From positions 1 through 64,000 of the forward strand of contig NZ_VJZS01000021.1 in NCBI RefSeq assembly GCF_007097385.1: DNA of 64,000 nucleotides, read 5' to 3'. The DNA comes from Flavobacterium sp. ZT3R18 (GTDB lineage: Bacteria > Bacteroidota > Bacteroidia > Flavobacteriales > Flavobacteriaceae). A model generated the notes under the pieces. That model was given only the letters and a program-made list of their open reading frames with translations. It made no database searches and had not been told where the DNA came from. Made by a program: the position numbers and the translations under genes. Shown piece by piece: positions 33,832-43,391 of the stretch. Every line of letters begins with the position of its first letter. Position 1 is the first letter of the stretch.

Positions 33832-35007
33832 ATGAAGAACAAACAAACCAGTCAACCCGAAAAAAGAAGCAAACAAAAAAACAAATGGAGCAAGCTCAAC
33901 AGCTGGTTGCATTTATGGCTAGGACTCAGCTCCGGAATAATTGTATTCATTGTATCACTTACTGGAGTGTTATTTATTTTTTGCGACGACATTATTGATG
34001 GCCTTGCCTACGATTCATTGTATGTTCAAGAAGTAAAACAACAAAAACTTAGTCCGGAAGAAATCCTAAAAGCATTCAAACAAGAACGTCCCGATAGAAA
34101 AGCATCCTATTTTGTTACCTATAGGGACCCGAAAAGAACCCTAAAAATAGCCTCTTCGACCAAAGACAGAGATTTACAATTTTCTTGGGTAGATCCTTAT
34201 ACTGGTAAAGTATTAAGTTCGAGTCGTGCTTATGATTTTTTTTATATCATCGCACACATTCATAGTGGCGAAATGCCCTTCGGGAAAACTGGGCGTCTAA
34301 TTGTAGAAATTGCGGTTTGGATATTTTTAATAGAATTGGTAACGGGACTTATTTTATGGTGGCCCAAGAAATGGACTAAAACGACACGCCAGCAAAGTTT
34401 TACTATAAAGACAAAAGCAAGTTTCAAGAGATTGAATTACGATTTGCATAACGTTCCCGGATTTTATATCCTGCTTCCAGCTTTACTGATTACCATAACG
34501 GGATTAATCGTTGTCAATACACCATTAAATAATGCTACTCAAAAAGTATTAGGAGGAACACCAGACGCCTATTCTACCATGCGAGACATTAAACCAGAAT
34601 ACGATGGTAATAAAAAATTTGCGCCATTACCCCCTGTCCTCGATCAGCTTTTTGCAACAGACCCATCCTTTCAGCAAGTACGAATGTCAATTGCTTCCAA
34701 AGACAGTATAACAAGTTATTATGCAATTGCAGCGGAAGAAATAGGATTAAAAGGCATACAAAACGGCAGAATATTTACCATAAACCGATACACCGGAAAA
34801 GAAATAAAATTACCTGAATCTTTAACAAAAGGCCTAAAAATAGATGACATGACCATGAATCTACACATTGGATTTTGGGCGGGTTGGTATGGGAAATTTT
34901 TCAATTTCATAGTTGGGATTGTCTGCACAGCGTTACCCGTTACTGGTTTTATGATATGGTGGGGAAGATTCAAGAGAAAAAAAACCGCAAAAAATACTAC
35001 ATTCTAA
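33832..35007 (+). CDS. PepSY-associated transmembrane protein
   Basis: The 391-residue inner-membrane protein has four main helices and the PepSY_TM layout. The conserved histidines are in LNSWLHLWLGLSSG (helix 1), YIIAHIHSGEMPFG, RLNYDLHNVPGFYI and MNLHIGFWAGWYGK, and PepSY-like periplasmic segments (YTGKVLSSS; RYTGKEIKL) lie between them. It is a likely haem-binding electron carrier for ferric-siderophore reduction. It lies 188 bp upstream of the third TonB receptor gene, which has its own promoter. Confidence 0.87.
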   Translation: MKNKQTSQPEKRSKQKNKWSKLNSWLHLWLGLSSGIIVFIVSLTGVLFIFCDDIIDGLAYDSLYVQEVKQQKLSPEEILKAFKQERPDRKASYFVTYRDPKRTLKIASSTKDRDLQFSWVDPYTGKVLSSSRAYDFFYIIAHIHSGEMPFGKTGRLIVEIAVWIFLIELVTGLILWWPKKWTKTTRQQSFTIKTKASFKRLNYDLHNVPGFYILLPALLITITGLIVVNTPLNNATQKVLGGTPDAYSTMRDIKPEYDGNKKFAPLPPVLDQLFATDPSFQQVRMSIASKDSITSYYAIAAEEIGLKGIQNGRIFTINRYTGKEIKLPESLTKGLKIDDMTMNLHIGFWAGWYGKFFNFIVGIVCTALPVTGFMIWWGRFKRKKTAKNTTF

Positions 35008-35112
35008 AAACAAAACACTCTTTATAATCTAAAATCCTACACTAAAAAGCAATGTCTTTTTTTGGAAACGACTGCAAATCAAGACTATTAAAATTCATTT
35101 AATATATTATTA

Positions 35113-35190
35113 ATATTTAGTCTAAATAAGTTTGCTGAATCGAGAATCAGGTTTTACCTTTGCAACGTTATTTTTAATTATTCCAAATAA
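35113..35190 (+). promoter_or_regulatory. Promoter flanked by two operator-like palindromes, third TonB receptor gene
   Basis: TTG (35132-35134), a 20-bp spacer and TACCTTTG (35155-35162) form a good promoter. One box, ATATTTA-GTC-TAAATAA (35113-35129), lies just upstream of -33, and another, TTAATTA-TTC-CAAATAA (35174-35190), covers the transcription start. Each matches the consensus TTATTTA-N3-TAAATAA at 13 of 14 or 12 of 14 arm positions. Confidence 0.6.
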
Positions 35191-35195
35191 ACGAC

Positions 35196-37610
35196 ATGAA
35201 ATATATTTTACTCCCCTCAATTTTTTCTCTATTTTGTTTCAGCTTACAAGCACAAGAAACAGCTAGTGTTGCACATAATCCAAATGATAAGGAAATATAT
35301 TATTTCTCATCAGACAGTATAAAAACAGCAAACGACACCGTAAAGAAAAGAAGAGGTGAAGTCTTAAAAGAAGTTGTTATAACCGCAAACAAACAGCCAA
35401 AACCAGTAACAGCCTTACGTTCTGGATTAAAACCAATGGACACGCCACAAAGTGTACAAGTAATTGATGCCGAAATTATCGAGCAACAACAAGCTATCCG
35501 TTTGAGTGAAGTGCTAAAAAATGCCAATGGTGTGTATGTAGGTTCAGCTCGTGGTGGTGCTCAAGAATCTTTTTTCTCAAGAGGATATGACATGTCTGCC
35601 AACAATATGTTTAAAAATGGTTTCCGCTATAATGCAGGATCCATTCCTGATGTTGCTTCTTTAGACAAAGTAGAATTCCTAAAAGGAGGTTCAGCCTTAT
35701 TATACGGAAATGTAGCGCCTGGAGGGATATTAAACTTGGTCACCAAAACACCTTCTTTCAAAAGCGGTGGAGAAATATCCATGCAAATGGGAAGCAATGC
35801 TTTCTACAAACCGTCAATTGATTTTTACGGTCCTTTAAATAAATTTATAGCTTATAGAATTTCAGGTTCTTACGAAAACGCAGAAAGTTTTAGAGATGTA
35901 GTAAAAAGTGAACGTATCTACATCAATCCCTCTTTCCTTTTTAACGTAAGCGATAAAACACAAATTACAGTACAAGGAGATTATTTGGACTCCGATTGGA
36001 CTCCTGATTTTGGAACAGGAATAATTGGAAAAGATATTTTAGATATTCCACGTAACACTTATTTTGGGGCTCTTTGGTCAACAGGAAATACAAAATCTTC
36101 TAGTGCTTCGCTATTATTAAATCATGATTTCAATAAAAACTGGAAACTTAATTTCAATAGTTCTTTTCAAAAATATGATAGAACTCAAAAATCAACTGCT
36201 CAATTATCTAATTTAAGCGATCCTATAATCTACCCAGTTTCTGGCTACTGGAATAGAGGATTAGTTCAAAATAAAAACTTAGAACAAATACTTGGAGACC
36301 AATTAAGTTTACAAGGAACTTTTAACACAGGAAGCATCAAGCACCAAGTATTTACTGGTGTAGATTGGGAAAATTCATTTGCAACTGCTTACACTTATGC
36401 TTTTAACGAAAAAGCTGTAAAAGAAAGACTTTTTGACGGAACATATAAAATTAACCCTAGTCTTTATGACACTGTCAATCTTAATAATTTTGATCCAACT
36501 ACACAAAGAAACGATATACCTAATGCTAGAGTTACTACAATAGCAAATACAGACACGAATCGTTTTGGGGTTTATGCTCAGGATTTAATTTCGATTACAG
36601 ATCAAATTAAAGTTTTAGCGGGTATTCGTTGGTCTTGGCAAGAAAGTGAAGTTTCAACATATAAAGAGAAATACGACGCTGTTAAGGCAACTCAAACTAT
36701 AACTCCTGAAAATGCAACAGCTGATGTAACTCCAAAACGTTTAGATAACGCATTTTCTCCAAAAGTTGGATTAATTTTTCAACCAACGAAAGACATGTCG
36801 TTATTTGCAAGTTATTCTAGCTCTTTTACACCAAATACTGGGCTGACAGTTGACGGTGATGCACTAGAAGCTTCTATCATAGATCAATATGAAGCAGGTA
36901 TCAAAAAAGACTTTTGGAAAGGAATTTTGAGTACTAACGTTACTGTTTATCAAATTACAAACAGTAATTTAGCACAAACCGCTCCATTTTTGGCAGACGG
37001 GGTTACTGCTAATACAAATTCACAAATAAGAGTATTAAGCGGAGAAACAAAAAGTAAAGGAGTAGAAATTGATGTTACCGCTAGACCGCTAGAAGGCTTG
37101 AGTATCAATGCAGGTTACAGTTATAATGATATGCGTTACACAAATACATCTGGTAAAGAGGGAAGTTTTGTCGAGGGGGATCGTGTAGCAAGAACTCCAA
37201 AAAACACAGCGAATTTAAGCTTTTTCTATACCCTGCCAACAGGAATTCTAAAAGGGTTATCAGTAGGAGCCATTGGTAATTATGTTGGTGACCGTATTGG
37301 TGGTTGGAATAATTTATACTATTATGAGACCCTTTTTAATCCAAGTACAGGTCTGCCATTTATTGATACAACAGATCCAAAAAAACCAAAGCCTCTAAAA
37401 TCAACTACTCTTACTGTTCAAGATAGAGAAGTTCCTTTAGCAGGATATGTTACTATTGATGCTTCTATAGGTTATACTTGGAAACAATTCTCAATCTTAT
37501 GTAGACTATCAAACATTACCAATGAGTTAAATTATACCGTACACGAAAATTACAGTGTAAACCCAATTGCGCCACGTCAGGTAATGACAAGCTTAAAATA
37601 TAAATTCTAA
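35196..37610 (+). CDS. TonB-dependent siderophore receptor without N-terminal regulatory domain
   Basis: The 804-residue outer-membrane protein has a signal peptide (to about residue 20, SLQAQ). It goes after a short linker straight into the plug (EVVITANKQPKPV; TPQSVQVIDAEIIEQQQAIRL; LDKVEFLKGGSALLYG) and a barrel ending QVMTSLKYKF. Unlike the other two receptors here it lacks the CarboxypepD_reg-like domain. It is probably specific for a different ferric siderophore. Two operator-like palindromes flank its promoter. Confidence 0.92.
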   Translation: MKYILLPSIFSLFCFSLQAQETASVAHNPNDKEIYYFSSDSIKTANDTVKKRRGEVLKEVVITANKQPKPVTALRSGLKPMDTPQSVQVIDAEIIEQQQAIRLSEVLKNANGVYVGSARGGAQESFFSRGYDMSANNMFKNGFRYNAGSIPDVASLDKVEFLKGGSALLYGNVAPGGILNLVTKTPSFKSGGEISMQMGSNAFYKPSIDFYGPLNKFIAYRISGSYENAESFRDVVKSERIYINPSFLFNVSDKTQITVQGDYLDSDWTPDFGTGIIGKDILDIPRNTYFGALWSTGNTKSSSASLLLNHDFNKNWKLNFNSSFQKYDRTQKSTAQLSNLSDPIIYPVSGYWNRGLVQNKNLEQILGDQLSLQGTFNTGSIKHQVFTGVDWENSFATAYTYAFNEKAVKERLFDGTYKINPSLYDTVNLNNFDPTTQRNDIPNARVTTIANTDTNRFGVYAQDLISITDQIKVLAGIRWSWQESEVSTYKEKYDAVKATQTITPENATADVTPKRLDNAFSPKVGLIFQPTKDMSLFASYSSSFTPNTGLTVDGDALEASIIDQYEAGIKKDFWKGILSTNVTVYQITNSNLAQTAPFLADGVTANTNSQIRVLSGETKSKGVEIDVTARPLEGLSINAGYSYNDMRYTNTSGKEGSFVEGDRVARTPKNTANLSFFYTLPTGILKGLSVGAIGNYVGDRIGGWNNLYYYETLFNPSTGLPFIDTTDPKKPKPLKSTTLTVQDREVPLAGYVTIDASIGYTWKQFSILCRLSNITNELNYTVHENYSVNPIAPRQVMTSLKYKF

Positions 37611-37670
37611 AAACCTTAATTTGGTTTTATTTTATACCAAAAATTTTCTGCAATTTCATTTGCAATAAAG

Positions 37671-37712
37671 CAACAAACCTCGTTTAGAAATAGACGGGGT
37701 TTGTTGTTTAAA
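37671..37712 (+). terminator. Terminator at the end of the iron island
   Basis: The arms CAACAAACCTCGTTTA (37671-37686) and TAGACGGGGTTTGTTG (37691-37706) pair over 16 bp with G-T pairs, followed by Ts. Confidence 0.75.
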
Positions 37713-37840
37713 AAAACATCGACATTGCAAGTATATTAAAAAAAATAATGGCTTACAATTACGCATTTATTTTTTAACAGACTTTATATTAGAATATTAA
37801 CACTAAAAACGTTACCTTAGATTCAACCAAATCTAAACCT

Positions 37841-40800
37841 ATGTGGAAATCTTTATCAATTAAATCGCAATTGATTTTAGTCTTACTATTCCCAATCCTC
37901 GGGTTAATTTATATGACTGTTTCAAATATTAATTCCTCTTTAGACAATTATGCAGCTATAGATTCCAGTTCAGAGAATATAAAGAATATATCCGTCCTCT
38001 CCAGAGGTATATTCGAAATTAGTGTCGAGAGGGGATTTTATAATTATTCCTATTATGACACTTCAAAAAAAGACAGGTTTAGTCTAGAAAAACAATTGAC
38101 CAATGAATGGTTTTTAAGAACTCATATTAAGGATACTGTAATCTCTAAAAATCTTAAATCATTACAGAATTCCGTATTAATTCTTCAATCCAATATTGAA
38201 TTTGGAAGAGAAACACCAAAAACTGCATATATAAAATATACTCAATTTAATGATGTTTTAAACAATTTAATCGAAAGAGAAATTATTAATTGTAAGTCTT
38301 CTGAGTTAACCAAATTAGCCAACAATTATTACAATTATGTTATATTAAAAGAGGCAGCCTTATTAAAAAGAGAGATTATTTTACAAAGATTGATAGATGA
38401 TAAAAACAATGACGAACTAGACAATTCACTATTAAAATTATTCTATGAAGCAAAAGATTATGAAAAAGCGGTTGATTTTAAATTGATTAATTTCGCTTTT
38501 AATACTTTAAACAAAGACTTGATTGAATTTAAGAAATCAAGTAGTTTATCCTCTTTTAATGCTGATTCTAATTTGATTTTTGAAAAGAAATTAGAAATGT
38601 CCCCTGATCTATGGTGGACAAAATCATCTGCTATAATTCCAAAATTTACTGAATTAGAAAAAAACAATTTGGCATTTATTCTTGATTATGCCAATAAAGA
38701 AAAACAAGCGGCATTAAGATCAATTGTAACTCTATTTTCGCTTTTGTCCTTATTTTTAATAGGGACATTTATTCTTATTTACAAACTAATTAAGAATCTA
38801 TCTACTTCGCTCAATGCAATAACTGAATCGATAAAAAAAATATCTCTCGGAGAGATTATTAAAAAACCTACTTTTTCCGGAAATGCCGAATTTATAGCCA
38901 TAAGTCATTCTTTTAATGAATTATTAATAGCCATAAACGAGCAAATCGATTTAGCATTAAAAATAAGTTCTGGGAATTTTGGTTCAGAAATTAGCTTAAG
39001 AAGCCAAAACGACTTACTAAACATCTCAATGAACGCCATGTCATTAGAACTCAATAAATTTCATAACGAATCTGCAAAAAACAGTTTAATCGAAAAAAAA
39101 ATAATTGAAATCAATAAAATAATTATAGAATCAAAAGACTTGAATGAGTTTGGAACAAATATTTGCCAAACTCTCGTGAAACAAACCCAAGGTTGCCAAG
39201 CTAATTTTTACATTAGTAAGAGTATTAAAAACACAAATCAATTGCAGAAGATTGGCGGATATGCTGACGATAAAAACACACCTAGTGTAATAGCAATGGG
39301 AGAAGGACTAGTTGGAGAAGTTGCAAAAACAAATCAACAAAATTGCCTGAATGATTTACACAATCAATATTCCCATATAACATCTTCACTTGGTGAATAC
39401 CCATATTATAATGTTTTAATAACACCAATATCTTATAAAGAGGAAGTAATTGGGGTAGTCGAAATTGGATCGTTAGAAAATTTTAATGACAACCACAAAA
39501 AATTATTGATCGCCATATCTGATTCTATTGGAAGCGCAATAAAAGTTTTCATACGTAATGAAGAGTTGAAAATATTTTCTGAGGAAATAAACGACAAAAA
39601 CAACATTCTTCAAGTGCAAGAAGAAGAACTCCGATTAAGCAATGAGGTTTTGAGCAGACAAACTATGCTCTTAAAATTATCCGAAGAAGAATTTAGACAT
39701 CAAGCAGCCGAACTAAAACAAACGAACGCTTTTTTAGAAGAAAAAGGACAGGAACTTGAATATAAAAATAATGAAGTGGGATTGAAAAATGAGGAATTGG
39801 TTATTGCACAAGAGGAGCTAAATACTAAAGCAGAGGAAATTGCACAAGCCAGTAAATATAAGTCGGAGTTTCTAGCAAATATGTCCCATGAATTGAGAAC
39901 ACCATTAAACAGTATATTAATTCTTTCTGATCTTTTAAAAGACAATACTGCCGGTAATTTATCGGAGGCACAAATTGAAAATCTTTCGGTTATTAATTCT
40001 TCTGGAAAAGATTTATTGAATTTGATTACTGACATCTTGGACATTTCTAAAATTGAAGCTGGTAAAGTTGAGGTGTACCCCGAAAAATCCATTGTCGAAA
40101 GAGTTTTTTCAGACATGGATGGATTATTTAGAGCTCAAATGCTGAAAAAAAATGTTGAATTTACGGCCCTTATTTCTGATGATTGCCCTAGAGAACTTCA
40201 TACCGATATTGGAAAATTAGAACAGATTCTTAAAAACTTCCTGTCTAATGCACTAAAATTCACCCCCGGAAACGGAAAGGTTACTTTGCTTTTTTCTTCA
40301 AGTAATGGGAAAAACGGTTTTACATCGCCTATATTATCAAAGTTAAATTCAAATGAAATCCTCACTATCCATATAGAAGATAACGGCATAGGCATATCCG
40401 AAGAAAACAAAAAGAAATTATTCCAGACTTTCCAACAGGCAGACAGTTCCACCAGCAGAAAATATGGCGGGACAGGTTTAGGACTCTGCATTTCAAAAGA
40501 ATTAGCTATACTCTTAGGAGGAGAAGTAGATTTTCAGAGTGAATTAAATAAAGGAAGTGTTTTTAGTCTTTATATTCCAGCTACATTTCAAGCAACCAAT
40601 TCAAAAGAAAAAAATCAACCAAGCCTAGAGGAAAAGCCACAACCTTCAGATGTCACTTTAGATTTAACAGAAAATTTAAATGACGACAGAAGTTTCGTAA
40701 CCATTGATGACAAAACAATATTAATTATCGAGGACGATGCATCATTTGCCGAAATACTCTTGCAAGTGGCACATGACAATGGATTCAAAGCAATTGTTGC

Positions 40801-41881
40801 CTATCAAGGAGAAACAGGATATCAATATGCGAAAAAATACAACCCAAAAGCAATTATTCTGGATATGAAATTACCCGGAATTGATGGATGGACTGTTTTA
40901 AAATGGATAAAAGAGGATAAAGAACTGCAACATATTCCGGTGCATGTAATGTCAGGCATGAATAGAGAAAAATTGGCCAAAGAAATGGGTGCATTTGATT
41001 TTTTAATCAAACCAATAACGATCGAAAAGCTAAAAAAAGCTTTTGAATCTATTGACATTCAAATCAATAAAATCTTTAAAAAAGTATTGATTGTAGAAGA
41101 TGATGTAAAGCTTAATTATTCTATCAAAGAATTAGTTCATAATTGCGATAGAAATGTCATTTGCATCCAGGCCTATACTTTCAATGAAGCAGAAAATATT
41201 TTAAAAAATGATGATATCGATTGTGCTATTATGGACATAGGATTACCCGATTCACAAAATATTGATACCATATCGGCTCTTAGAAAAACATCAAAGAACA
41301 GTGATATTAATATAATTGTAAATACTGGAAAATCACTTACCGAGGATGACGAACTAGAACTTCAAAATAGTGCCGATAAAGTGGTCATTAAAACGAATAA
41401 TGTTACCGAAAGATTAAAAGATGAAATAATACTCTTTTTAGATATGGTGCAGACCACAGATAAAAAAGAACACAAACTCGATCATAATTTATTGGGAGGA
41501 GAAGTGCTTAAAGACAAAAATATTTTAATTGTTGATGATGACATTAGAAACATATATGCCTTATCGAGTGCCTTATCCATAAAAGGAGCATCCATTTTGA
41601 CAGCTTTTAACGGAATTGAAGCCCTAGAAATACTTCATAATAATTCTACTATCGATATTGTTCTAATGGATATTATGATGCCGGAAATGGACGGCTATGA
41701 AGCAACCCGAAAAATTAGAGAAAATCCAAAATGGAAAAACCTCCCTATTATAGCATTGACCGCAAAAGCAATGAAAAGCGACAGAGAAGATATCTTAAAC
41801 GCAGGAGCTTCTGATTATCAATCTAAACCAATCGACATCCAACAGCTTATTTCATTAATTAGTATCTGGATTTACAAATAG
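37841..41881 (+). CDS. Giant hybrid sensor histidine kinase with three receiver domains
   Basis: The 1346-residue protein has an N-terminal membrane helix (8-28), a periplasmic sensor region of about 260 residues resembling the nitrate/nitrite (NIT) type, a second helix near 297-317 and a HAMP linker. A GAF domain (about 440-570), a long coiled coil (about 590-670) and HisKA with His683 (SHELRTPLNS) follow. HATPase_c carries NFLSNALKFTP and GGTGLGL. Three receivers have phosphoacceptors Asp1008, Asp1132 and Asp1277. It heads an operon with cheR 0 bp downstream, then cheB and a receiver-kinase. Confidence 0.92.
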   Translation: MWKSLSIKSQLILVLLFPILGLIYMTVSNINSSLDNYAAIDSSSENIKNISVLSRGIFEISVERGFYNYSYYDTSKKDRFSLEKQLTNEWFLRTHIKDTVISKNLKSLQNSVLILQSNIEFGRETPKTAYIKYTQFNDVLNNLIEREIINCKSSELTKLANNYYNYVILKEAALLKREIILQRLIDDKNNDELDNSLLKLFYEAKDYEKAVDFKLINFAFNTLNKDLIEFKKSSSLSSFNADSNLIFEKKLEMSPDLWWTKSSAIIPKFTELEKNNLAFILDYANKEKQAALRSIVTLFSLLSLFLIGTFILIYKLIKNLSTSLNAITESIKKISLGEIIKKPTFSGNAEFIAISHSFNELLIAINEQIDLALKISSGNFGSEISLRSQNDLLNISMNAMSLELNKFHNESAKNSLIEKKIIEINKIIIESKDLNEFGTNICQTLVKQTQGCQANFYISKSIKNTNQLQKIGGYADDKNTPSVIAMGEGLVGEVAKTNQQNCLNDLHNQYSHITSSLGEYPYYNVLITPISYKEEVIGVVEIGSLENFNDNHKKLLIAISDSIGSAIKVFIRNEELKIFSEEINDKNNILQVQEEELRLSNEVLSRQTMLLKLSEEEFRHQAAELKQTNAFLEEKGQELEYKNNEVGLKNEELVIAQEELNTKAEEIAQASKYKSEFLANMSHELRTPLNSILILSDLLKDNTAGNLSEAQIENLSVINSSGKDLLNLITDILDISKIEAGKVEVYPEKSIVERVFSDMDGLFRAQMLKKNVEFTALISDDCPRELHTDIGKLEQILKNFLSNALKFTPGNGKVTLLFSSSNGKNGFTSPILSKLNSNEILTIHIEDNGIGISEENKKKLFQTFQQADSSTSRKYGGTGLGLCISKELAILLGGEVDFQSELNKGSVFSLYIPATFQATNSKEKNQPSLEEKPQPSDVTLDLTENLNDDRSFVTIDDKTILIIEDDASFAEILLQVAHDNGFKAIVAYQGETGYQYAKKYNPKAIILDMKLPGIDGWTVLKWIKEDKELQHIPVHVMSGMNREKLAKEMGAFDFLIKPITIEKLKKAFESIDIQINKIFKKVLIVEDDVKLNYSIKELVHNCDRNVICIQAYTFNEAENILKNDDIDCAIMDIGLPDSQNIDTISALRKTSKNSDINIIVNTGKSLTEDDELELQNSADKVVIKTNNVTERLKDEIILFLDMVQTTDKKEHKLDHNLLGGEVLKDKNILIVDDDIRNIYALSSALSIKGASILTAFNGIEALEILHNNSTIDIVLMDIMMPEMDGYEATRKIRENPKWKNLPIIALTAKAMKSDREDILNAGASDYQSKPIDIQQLISLISIWIYK

Positions 41882-42694
41882 ATGATAGAATTTAACGATC
41901 TCAAAGAAATTGTTTTTCTGGTAGAAAAGCAATACGGATACGATTTCTCAGACTACTCTAGAGCTTCAATGCTTAGACGTATCAATCGATTTATGGAGAT
42001 TTCAAATATAGGATCAATTGTTGATTTAAAATATGAATTAATAAACAATTCAGGGAATTTCAATACGTTTTTGAATGAAATCGTGGTCAATGTCAGTGAA
42101 TTTTTTAGAGATCCCAGTTTTTTTAAATCTTTAATAACCAATGTCTTTCCCTATTTAGAAAGTTATCCAAAAATAAACATTTGGAGTGCTGGATGTTCTT
42201 TTGGAGAAGAAACGTATTCACTTGCCATTCTTTTAAAAGAACTCGATTTACTGCATAAATCCAGATTATATGCCACGGATATCAGTTCTAACGCCATTGA
42301 AAAATCAAAAAAAGGAATTTATTCAAATAAGAGTTTTAAGGAATACTCCAACAATTATTTTTCTTGCGGTGGAAAAGAATCACTAAATGAGTATTTTATT
42401 TCTGATGGAAAAAAATCAATTATAAATTCAGATTTAAAAAAAGAAATCTTATTTACTCGTCATAATTTAGTTGCCGATGGAGTTTTTAAAGAGTGCCAAC
42501 TTATTTTATGTCGAAATGTGCTAATCTATTTTAATGAAGATTTACAGGATAAAGTATTAAATCTATTTTATAATAGTTTACCAATACATGGTTTTTTGGC
42601 TTTAGGCAATAAAGAATCTTTACGATTTAGCAGCGTTTTTGATAAATTTAAAGAAATTGATAGCACGGAAAAAATTTATCAAAAAATAAAATAA
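41882..42694 (+). CDS. CheR-type protein-glutamate methyltransferase
   Basis: The 270-residue protein has the CheR layout: an alpha-helical N-domain (YDFSDYSRASMLRRINRFM), then an SAM-binding domain with NIWSAGCSFGEETYSLAILL (motif I) and CQLILCRNVLIYFNEDLQDKVL. CheR methylates glutamates of chemoreceptors, but no receptor is encoded in the window. It starts directly after the kinase stop codon. The target may be the hybrid kinase itself or an unlinked receptor, which is inference. Confidence 0.9.
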   Translation: MIEFNDLKEIVFLVEKQYGYDFSDYSRASMLRRINRFMEISNIGSIVDLKYELINNSGNFNTFLNEIVVNVSEFFRDPSFFKSLITNVFPYLESYPKINIWSAGCSFGEETYSLAILLKELDLLHKSRLYATDISSNAIEKSKKGIYSNKSFKEYSNNYFSCGGKESLNEYFISDGKKSIINSDLKKEILFTRHNLVADGVFKECQLILCRNVLIYFNEDLQDKVLNLFYNSLPIHGFLALGNKESLRFSSVFDKFKEIDSTEKIYQKIK

Positions 42695-42730
42695 TACCGA
42701 TTATGTATTCAATATAGTCCAATAATCCCG

Positions 42731-42748
42731 TCCCGATAATTATCGGGA
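42731..42748. repeat. TCCCGATAATTATCGGGA palindrome
   Basis: This 18-bp perfect palindrome lies between cheR and cheB. Related copies are at 54370-54387 (TCCCGATAGCTATCGGGA), 3885-3910 and 4029-4048. Confidence 0.75.
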
Positions 42749-42827
42749 GCTATCGGAAGAACTTTTTTTATACTATATCCGCATTATACCAACATTTTTT
42801 TGAGATTAATTAATAAAATGGCATACT

Positions 42828-43391
42828 ATGGAAATGATTATTATTGGCGGTTCTGCGGGTTCTTTTAGTATCATCTTATCTATTCTCAAAGGGTTGGATA
42901 AAAAGATACAAACACCGATTGTAGTTATTTTACATAGATTAAAAAATGCAGACTCCTCTCTCGAAAAACACTTGCAATTACACTCCCACTATAAAGTCAA
43001 AGAAGCGGAGGATAAAGAAGTAGTAAAAAAAGGTTTTCTATATACAGTACCCGCTAATTATCACTTGCTTTTAGAAGAAAACAGGCGCTTTTCATTAGAT
43101 ACATCAGAATTAATAAATTACAGCAGACCCTCAATTGATGTCACCTTCGAATCATTTTCGACTGTTTTGAAAGAGAAATGCAGCGGAATATTACTCTCCG
43201 GATCCAATCATGATGGCGCAAGAGGACTAAAATTAATTGCCGAAAACGGAGGAAAAAGTATCGTTCAAGATTGCAATGAAGCCGAATTTGATGTAATGCC
43301 AAAAGCAGCAATTCAAATTTATGAGCACCACAAAGTGTTAACATTAAATAATATAATCAAAAACTTAAATAAAGAAAGCTATGGCCATTGA
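42828..43391 (+). CDS. CheB-type methylesterase, catalytic domain only
   Basis: The 187-residue protein is a stand-alone CheB_methylest domain with the triad Ser9 (GGSAGS), His36 (VVILHRLKN) and Asp129 (LLSGSNHDGARG). It lacks the N-terminal receiver domain of chemotaxis CheB, so it is probably controlled by protein contact or not by phosphorylation at all. It removes methyl groups added by CheR or deamidates glutamines. Its last 11 bases overlap the next gene. Confidence 0.9.
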   Translation: MEMIIIGGSAGSFSIILSILKGLDKKIQTPIVVILHRLKNADSSLEKHLQLHSHYKVKEAEDKEVVKKGFLYTVPANYHLLLEENRRFSLDTSELINYSRPSIDVTFESFSTVLKEKCSGILLSGSNHDGARGLKLIAENGGKSIVQDCNEAEFDVMPKAAIQIYEHHKVLTLNNIIKNLNKESYGH

